NCBI GenBank assembly: GCA_015680685.1
Contig: MNCI01008582.1
Location: 195,068 to 259,067 of the forward strand
Direction of reading: 5' to 3'
DNA: 64,000 bases
DNA from: Gnetum montanum
Taxonomy: Eukaryota > Streptophyta > Gnetopsida > Gnetales > Gnetaceae
The notes beneath the pieces were generated by a model, which was not told the origin of the DNA, did no database searches, and saw only the letters and a list, made by a program, of their open reading frames with translations. How positions within the stretch are numbered: the stretch's first letter is position 1; every line of letters starts with the position of its first letter. A program made the position numbers and the translations under genes. This document shows, one piece after another, positions 57,091 through 64,000 of the stretch.

Positions 57091-58590
57091 TGTAACAACC
57101 CTACCTTAGACATCCTTTACACCTTGATATGTTTCATATTTGAACCCTTAATGTCTTATTTGCTAGCCTATGTCTAATGCTTTACTAATATTTTTTGTTT
57201 GTTAGCTATGATTTTTTGCTTTGAGCTATGTACCTTGTTATCTTCTTTATTTTTATTGTATTTTATTTTTAGTATTTTCTACTTTTAAATATTTTTTATA
57301 TTTTTATCAATTTGAAATTTCATTTAATTTAGTATATGCACACTAATCTTTTTTGTTGGATTTTTGAGTTAGCATGCATTAGGCACTAGATGGGTTATTG
57401 GCACATGGGATACTACTTTGATTGTAGTATGCTTTATTTAAGTTATTTTGCATTTTTTAAAATTAATATTTATTTTTTCCTTTTATTTTTTAATTTGTTT
57501 TAGCTTATGTTTTTAGAGGGTCTCATGTTAAATATCCATTCACTTTAGGACTCCTATTGCGGGCACATGAAAAATATTCTATCTCAATTTGCCAGAGTTT
57601 CCCTACTATTTAGCCTAGGATGAGGAAACAAGGGAGAGCCACCTCTTATTTATAGATATGACGGTGCACTGCGATATCGCATATGGGATATTGCAGGGGA
57701 GGATGCGATATCGCGACGACCATGATATCGTGTATGCAATATCATGGCCCATGCGATATCACGTCCCATCATGTGTCAACCTCACTAGGGGACTACCTTC
57801 ATGTATGGGTAACATGTCTTTCTAGTGACATGATAAGGTAACACTTATTTTATACATCCATTTTTTTTTGAACTCAAGTGAATAATACAACTTATGTGTA
57901 GGGTAATACTTATGGAAACAACCTTAGAGAATCCAAAAAGAACCTTGATATCACACCCTTTTCATTTCCTCTTAGTCCTTCATTTTTAATCTAGGCATAA
58001 TGATCACAAGTTTATTTTAGTTTTATTGTGAGAAGAATGTCATTATATTCATGGTAAGAAACTCTTATTTTTGGAAGTGAGTGGATGGATGATGTGGTCT
58101 CATTGCATATATAATTAGTCCTTCAATGTTTTAAAAACATAGGGTGGAATTTTCATTATGATGACTACATATTATCTTATTCCTTTGCACTTTATTTGGT
58201 AAAGTCAACAAAAATAAATATAAGAAATATAGTGAGAAATCATCAAAAATTGATAAGAATATAAAAATGTAGAAAGAATTTTAAAGATATCAAAGAATGA
58301 AAAATGATTAAGAAATGGGAAAAATATAAAAGAATGTAAAAAATGTGAAAGAATGTAAAAATTGGTAATAAAAGTAAAAAGTAAAAAAAAATGTAAGAAG
58401 AAGAATTAGCACTTCAGTATCAAACTTGACACCCCCATGACTATGATTAAGAATGGAAATTAGAAAGATTGGATAGGTAATGAACTACTTTGTAGATAGG
58501 GTAGAGTCCTTAAAAGAGTAAGGAAAGTCATAGTATGGTTTTACTTATTAAATATTGACAAGTACTAGTTTTTGTGGGATTTTTGGATGA
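57091..58590 (+). repeat. Element G 3' LTR, start at 57091, end not defined
   Basis: TGTAACAACCCTACC follows the purine tract and is a common chromovirus LTR start. The sequence is non-coding. The right end, and the junction with element F, could not be located. An A-rich stretch with repeated GAATGTAAAA phrases at about 58240-58400 may already belong to F. Confidence 0.5.
57671..57771. repeat. Cluster of GCGATATCGC palindromes
   Basis: GCGATATCGC occurs exactly at 57671. Close variants (GCGATATCGCG, ATGATATCGTG, GCAATATCATG, GCGATATCACG) follow within 100 bp. CG is kept here while it is almost absent around it. It lies within the LTR of element G. Confidence 0.7.
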
Positions 58591-58595
58591 CAAAT

Positions 58596-59196
58596 TTACA
58601 TGGCATTAGATTGGTATGTAGCATGGATGATATAGGACTCCTCCAATAATTTTTGAAAGTTAGCCTTTTGTGGAACATGACTAGGATTATAGTAAAGGAC
58701 TTTATCACCTAGGTTGATAGACACTTGTTTTATTTTGGCTTCATGTCTACATTTGGAGTACTTTTTGTGACTATTTTTTAAGCATCTAAGGTAATAATCT
58801 ATTTTCATCTAAGAGATTTAGATTTATTAGGCATTCTCTTTGAGATAAGCTTAGATCTAGGTCAAGTGTATTAATAGTGGAAAGGGTATTGAGTTTCACT
58901 TGGATCAATAAAGTAGGTAGTTTATCATAAACTAATTCATATGGTGAATACCATATAGGAAGTTTCTAGGTTGATCTATACGCCCATATAGCATCATTGA
59001 ATTTAGTGTTCCAATCCTTCCTATAGTGACTAGCAGTTTTAGTTAGTATCCTTGTGATTTCTTTTTCAGTTACTTTTTCTTGAACATTTTTTTCAAGGTG
59101 ATAAGGTGTTAGTTTACGATTAATCCCAAGTTGTTGCATTAGTTTCTTAAATGTAGCTCTTGTGAAGTGAGTCCTATTATATGACATGAGAATAAA
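58596..59196 (-). pseudogene. Element F integrase C-terminal half
   Basis: The minus strand encodes RATFKKLMQQLGINRKLTPYHL and TEKEITRILTKTASHYRKDW, then NDAIWAYRST (from AxWAYRTT). From 58808 follow INLGDKVLYYNPSHVPQK and LLEESYIIHATY, the C-terminal domain. The sequence is joined directly to reverse transcriptase at about 59196. RNase H and the first part of integrase are therefore deleted. Confidence 0.7.
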
Positions 59197-59900
59197 CTTG
59201 AAGGGCATTTTCTTGTATGAAAACATCCCCCATGGATTGGTGAATGTAGTTTTCTCCTAATCTTTTGGTGCAATGAAGATTCAATTGTATCCACTGTATC
59301 CATCCAAGAAACTATAATACTAGTGTCCTAAGATAGTGTGTAGGACTTGGTCAATAAATGATAAATAAAAATAGTCCTTTAGTGTCACCATATTAAAAAA
59401 TATAAAATCAATTTAGACGATCCACATGTCACCTTTCTTTGGAACAATGACCAATGGACTAATCCATTCACTATCTAATAAAGGATAGATGAACCTAGCC
59501 TTCAATAGTTTTTGCAACTCTTATTTGAAAACTTCCTTAAGTTTTAGGTTCAACCTCCTTTGTTGTTGGTGATGTGGTTTAATAGCTAGATCTATATAGA
59601 TTTGATGTTGACAAATTCATGGAAAAATACCAGTAATTTCATCATAGGACCATGCAAATGAAGTTGGCCATTTATTTACCACTTCCAATAATTTTCTCTT
59701 TTATTCTTCATCAAGTTTGACATTTATGATTACTACTTTTTTATTGTTTAGGAAGGCATACTCAAGTGTGTCTAGTAGGGATTTCAGTTCTAAGGCTTCT
59801 AGTTCATATGTCTCTTATATCTCTAATTTTCTCCATTCAATATCCTCCTCTTGATGTGATTCTATGTAAGGAAGTTATCTTTGTAACTATTCTAACTTGT
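59197..59900 (-). pseudogene. Element F reverse transcriptase, N-terminal half
   Basis: Readable blocks are ISPLVIVPKKGDMWIV*IDF, KDYFYLSFIDQVL, YYSFLDGYSGYN*IFIAPKD and KTTFTNPWGMFSYKKMPF. After MPF the sequence jumps to integrase, so the Y-x-D-D block is absent. Stops stand mostly at Gln positions. Confidence 0.7.
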
Positions 59901-61199
59901 CAAGTTCTTTGAGATAGGCACTTGTGATTCTATTTAATGGTTTTTTACTTTGTTTCTTTTTTAGTAATTAGCCACTATATGCCTTCTTGTTAAGTGACTA
60001 TTGCATATAAGAACTTTTGTACACATGTGTCTTCTATGCATTTGTGCATATAGTGATGTCATGTGTTGTGATCTAGATCTTCTTCATGGAATTACATCCA
60101 TCACTATTGTATGTAATATATCAAAATTTTCATCTTTAAATGATTATAGCATCATATTCATTGAATATTTTCAAGGATAGGTCCTTGATTTGAAGCTTAG
60201 CATCCACAGTGCTAAGCCATGTTGTTTCCATAATTATGGTTAATTCCCCTTTGTTCTTTCCCAATGGATGACTATGAAGTCAACAAGGTAGGACCAATCA
60301 CTTGTGGTGGTAATTACATCCTCAACTTGTCAAAGTGAAATGATAGTTAACTAGTCTGCAAGCTCTAGGAAAATGTTACTCTTCTTTAGCAGGAAAAGAT
60401 TCTAGGCATTGTACATTTTTTGTAAAATAAGGTTTACTCCTAACCTAGAATCTAAGAGAGCCTTGCATGGTTTATGTTATGCTATTTGAAGAAAAACTAA
60501 GTGACTCCTAGGATCTATTCTTTTCTTGAAAAATGCTCTTGCTTTAATCTAGTATGTTATTGTTTTTGTGAGTATGATAATTATGATGTTCTTTTCTATA
60601 GATGCTAAAAGCATAGTATTCCATGAAGGCGTGTATGTGGATGGAGTAGTGTTAGGTAAAGTTCCCATCCTTCAAATTTTTTTACACCTATCCTAAAGAA
60701 AGGATGTCTCCTAGCTCTTAGTGCTCTTGATATTACACCCTCTTATGTTGTTATTACCTTGGTAGCACTCTTTTGTTGTGGCTATATTGGCATCTCTCCT
60801 TGCATTACTGGTAGTAGTATTGGTGTTAAGGAGTTAGAAGTTTGGAGTGAAAAACCAACTATTAGTTGGAACATGTAAGAATTTAGATCCATCCATGAAG
60901 TAGTGGATGTATGATATTCTATGAGATAGTAGTAAGAGAAAGCATGAACTAAAGTATTCCCTAAAGATATTGGGCATTGAACATATTATCCATAGGGATC
61001 ATGTTACTTGTATCGTTACTATTGTCTTGGTGGTGGCATTCACCACATTTCTGGTTGTTGCCACTATTGTTGGTATTATTTCTATGATTGAGGAAATGTC
61101 CCACTTGGATGCTAATAAGTTTTTTAGAAGTTACCTTGTGGATAAGGTAGCCTTCTAGTCATTTGATTCTTGATGAATTTCATGTTAAGTATATATGCC
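59901..61199 (-). pseudogene. Element F protease region
   Basis: Near 60390-60460 the minus strand encodes ALLDSRLGVNLILQKMYN, resembling the protease loop of Athila-like elements (LLDLGASVNLLP) with the Gly changed. LFLLKKSNIFLELAD follows. The rest of the stretch is decayed linker. The plus-strand frame at 60970-61158 is opposite to it and shows no motif. Confidence 0.5.
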
Positions 61200-63122
61200 T
61201 TGCACTCTTGTAAGTGGGCCATAATAGGGTAATATCCTTTAGGATGTTCATACTAGAACACTTTGCATCCTTTATCAACCTCTAAATTGAAGTCCATTAA
61301 TTCCTCTACCACAACAACTTTTCCTTTATTTCTATAGTTCTTTTTTCCATTGTCTCTTTTTTTATTCCTTTCTTTGTTTTGATTTAGGACTTTTTCAATC
61401 TTTTCCTCTACTATTGTTAATGTTGTAGTAAATTTTTCATCTAGATAATTCCACATTTTCTCTACTTTAGTTGTGATGTTATTAACTAATTTTAAACTTG
61501 GTAGAGTCTTTTGTTGGATTGTATCTTCCAAGGTTTCTTCTTCTTGTGGTTCACATAATCTTGCATCCCTTTTTCTAATGGCAAGATATCTATTGTATTA
61601 TTTAGCTAATTTTTCCCCTCAACTCTTATTCTCCTTTTTCCACTTGATCAATAAGTATTTGAATATGATGAACTATCATCTCTTATAGCCCACCTTAGGC
61701 ATATATCCCAAGGGTTTCTCTTGTCTTATTTTGTAGCCCATCAAAGATCTGTTGTAATTATTTCCTTTAAAAAAATATGTGGTCTAGGTACCTATGCAAT
61801 AGTGAATACTATCTTTCCATTGCTACATCAAGGGCATCATATGTTCCCTTTTTCCATCCTTGAATCTATTTTTTTAAATTCAACACTGTAGAATAAGTTT
61901 GATAATTGTCATTAAAAAACTCTAGTATGGTATTACATCTTTGAATTAATTCTAGTTCTAAGGATATGTATCAGCACTTTGCTTCCTTTATGAGTGTTAT
62001 AGAAAATAACTTTAGTTTTTACTAATTATTTTCAATATTCTAAAGGATGTAAGCATTGTGGAAGGCTTGAAGATGATGCTTGTGGATCTACATTATATCC
62101 ACTTTCAAATTTTGGAATATTATTTATGTCTAGTTACTTGATGCGACTATCCCTTACATACCTAGTAGGAATATACACTTCTTCTTAAATGTTAATCATG
62201 TTTTGAGTAACCAATAGGGTTTCATCATAATCTTTGAATTTGTTAGCTCTATTATAGTGGGAACCCCTTCCATGCTCATGATGATCTCTCTCTTCATGTT
62301 TGATACTTCTCCTCTTCTCTTATGATTTTCTTCTTCTTCATTAGGATGTCTTCTTCAATGTACATATCTCTCATGATCCCTTCATCTCTCCTCATTATGA
62401 TCCATCATTCTTCTTTCCTTCTTGTCAAATTCTCTTGAAGAGTATGATGAGGAAGAGGAAGAAGTTGGAGAACGATGCCAGATAGTTCTCCTTCTATGAC
62501 TCCTTCATTCATCCCTTCTTGATTCAATGGAGGTTTTAGGCTTCAAGTTTCTTCTAAGTATGTAGGATTCCTTATCTTCCCTAGATGTTCTCACAAGAGT
62601 TGAATGCAATTGTATCTTGATAGGATCTTTGATACAGATGACTGGAGTTTGAGATTGAGATCCATGGGTTTGATAGAATTTTTCCATTTGAAACATAGTA
62701 TTGTCTCTTTACTAAAGTATAAATATTTGAGGTACTTTATTTTTCTTTTCAATCTCATGTCTTATCTCCATGGTAGCATCCCTTCTTTCCTAAGCCTCTA
62801 TTGATTGGTATGGCCTAATCAAGTGCTGGGTGATGTTGTAACCTTCCTGCATGTGACTAAGGTTTAATCCCATAAGGGTTGCTTGCAACATTGAAGGTAC
62901 AAAATGTTCTAGAGGTTAGATAATGTTGTCCTATAAATCTCTCCATCTTAGTTGTTCATCCACGTGAAAGATAAATGTGAAGTTAGGGTAGTAAAAATTA
63001 GCATGATCATAGGAGATTCTAGTTTGCATTGATGCACTTCAATCTTCTTTATTATATTTTCTATCATGACTCTAATTAATTTCAGTAGTAGGTGGTGACT
63101 TCACCTTAATTGTAGAAGACAT
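61200..63122 (-). pseudogene. Element F gag
   Basis: An ATG at 63122 opens MSSTIKVKSPPTTEIN, about 125 bp inside the primer site, and is soon stopped by TAG. Longer pieces are 62505-62696 and 61253-61531. The second of these is Lys/Glu-rich (IEKVLNQNKERNKKRDNGKK). No zinc knuckle could be read. Assigned by position between primer site and protease. Confidence 0.5.
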
Positions 63123-63245
63123 ATTAAATTTTGATGCTTTAATTATGTACTCTAGAAAAAATTAGTTTAATTATGAAGGATGTACTTGATAATTCTTAAC
63201 ACAACAAACTTTGTAAAATCAACTACTTAACAAACTTTGATACAT

Positions 63246-63264
63246 TCCCTAGTAATGACACCAA
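63246..63264 (-). other. Element F primer binding site, tRNA-Asp type, destroyed by transitions
   Basis: The minus strand reads TTGGTGTCATTACTAGGGA. The usual Athila site is TTGGCGCCGTTGCCGGGGA. All six differences are C to T or G to A. This identifies the element as Athila-like and shows how completely its CG positions were lost. Confidence 0.75.
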
Positions 63265-64000
63265 TGATGAGTAGCTAGGTATTCCAACACTCCACCATAC
63301 ATGTCACAAGTATAGATGTGCAATTTGATCAAAATTCATGAATGGCTAATGTAGACTCATTAGTAGTTAAGGTTCATTTCATGATCATTGTCTTCTCACA
63401 TTGAGTTAATGAGGTTTAATCTATATGGTTTAACACTTGGTGAGGCATATGATATGTTGATCTTATTGGCTCAAACTAAGACCAAGTGTAAACATGGTTA
63501 AAACAGAGTGATAAAATCTAAGTGTAATAAAAGTAAATAGACTATTCTAGCCTATGGATGATAAGTATCCACTCCTAGCTTGATATACACATCAAGGGCT
63601 TATGTAACCATTACTAGGATTACTAAGTAAATTTACTACTAAGTGAATCAAGTAAAATCATCACTAGATTACCAAACGATTACACTACACACTTGAAACC
63701 ATTCATACTTATATCATCTTCTTAAAAGGTCTAGGAAGAAGTAAAGTACTTGAAAACTATAAATGACTTAAGTAAATGTGCTTAAATATAAAATTAAACT
63801 AATTAAAAATTAAGTATAATTCCACAAAGGTGGAAAATAATCTTGATATTTATTTTTGGTGATGAATTATGCCCAAGAATAATCTACTCAAACAAATATT
63901 CTATACAACTATTTAACACCATGCTATAGGAATTCACTCTATCAGTAAGTGTAAATCATAGAAACAAATTGTAAGAATTCAAGTAAGTGTTAATGAAAAA
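63265..64000 (-). repeat. Element F 5' LTR, inner part, runs off the window
   Basis: It directly adjoins the primer site and ends (minus strand) in CTACTCATCA. The sequence is non-coding and AT-rich up to the window end. The outer end is not in the window. Confidence 0.6.

Noticed and set aside
1-64000. Host protein-coding genes
   Set aside because: Every recognisable domain belongs to a retrotransposon or to a gene lying inside one. The remaining open frames are short and lack homology.

Overview
The window is repeat DNA from a vascular plant nuclear genome. I found no host gene, rRNA gene, tRNA gene or prokaryotic feature. Almost all of it is LTR retrotransposons of the Ty3/gypsy superfamily, in several ages and both orientations. 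Nested, heavily decayed gypsy elements (Tat, Athila and chromovirus types) with no gene in 64 kb suggest a large, repeat-rich genome. A gymnosperm is possible, but that is inference and weakly supported.

Layout. Element D (1 to about 4015, minus) and element B (about 5.9 to 9.9 kb, resuming at 32.4 kb, plus) are decayed members of one family. Their domain order is gag, protease, extra RNase H, reverse transcriptase, RNase H, integrase. Element C is a chromovirus on the minus strand with 492 bp LTRs (9920-9977 joined to 24028-24461, and 31915-32406). It is inserted in B's integrase gene and has target duplication ATAAT. Element A (9978-24022, plus) is a young Tat/Ogre-like element with two 1354 bp LTRs and target duplication CATCA, inserted in an LTR of C. 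The history is therefore B, then C into B, then A into C. Element E (about 35.5 to 52.3 kb and beyond, plus) is an old, expanded relative of A. After it come a coiled-coil coding remnant (52.9-55.4 kb), the end of another chromovirus, G (56.5 kb onward, plus), and an Athila-like element, F (58.6 kb to the window end, minus).

Most unusual content. A has a GTAAGT...TTTTGCAG intron between protease and reverse transcriptase (15412-17640). Splicing it joins the two frames in phase. Inside it, on the opposite strand, lies a three-exon gene with its own GT-AG introns (17236 down to 16061). Its product resembles the FCP1/NLI branch of HAD phosphatases, with altered catalytic residues. E carries the same antisense gene with matching exon borders, plus apparent further exons for a coiled-coil tail. 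C has an unrelated multi-exon gene antisense to it, between its 5' LTR and gag. Both A and E carry tandem arrays built of mini-hairpins, and E's intron holds an array of about sixteen 190 bp units.

Decay. Nearly every break in A is a CAG to TAG, CAA to TAA or CGA to TGA change, and the older elements are almost free of CG. This is the pattern expected from cytosine methylation followed by deamination. None of the elements looks able to make a full polyprotein.
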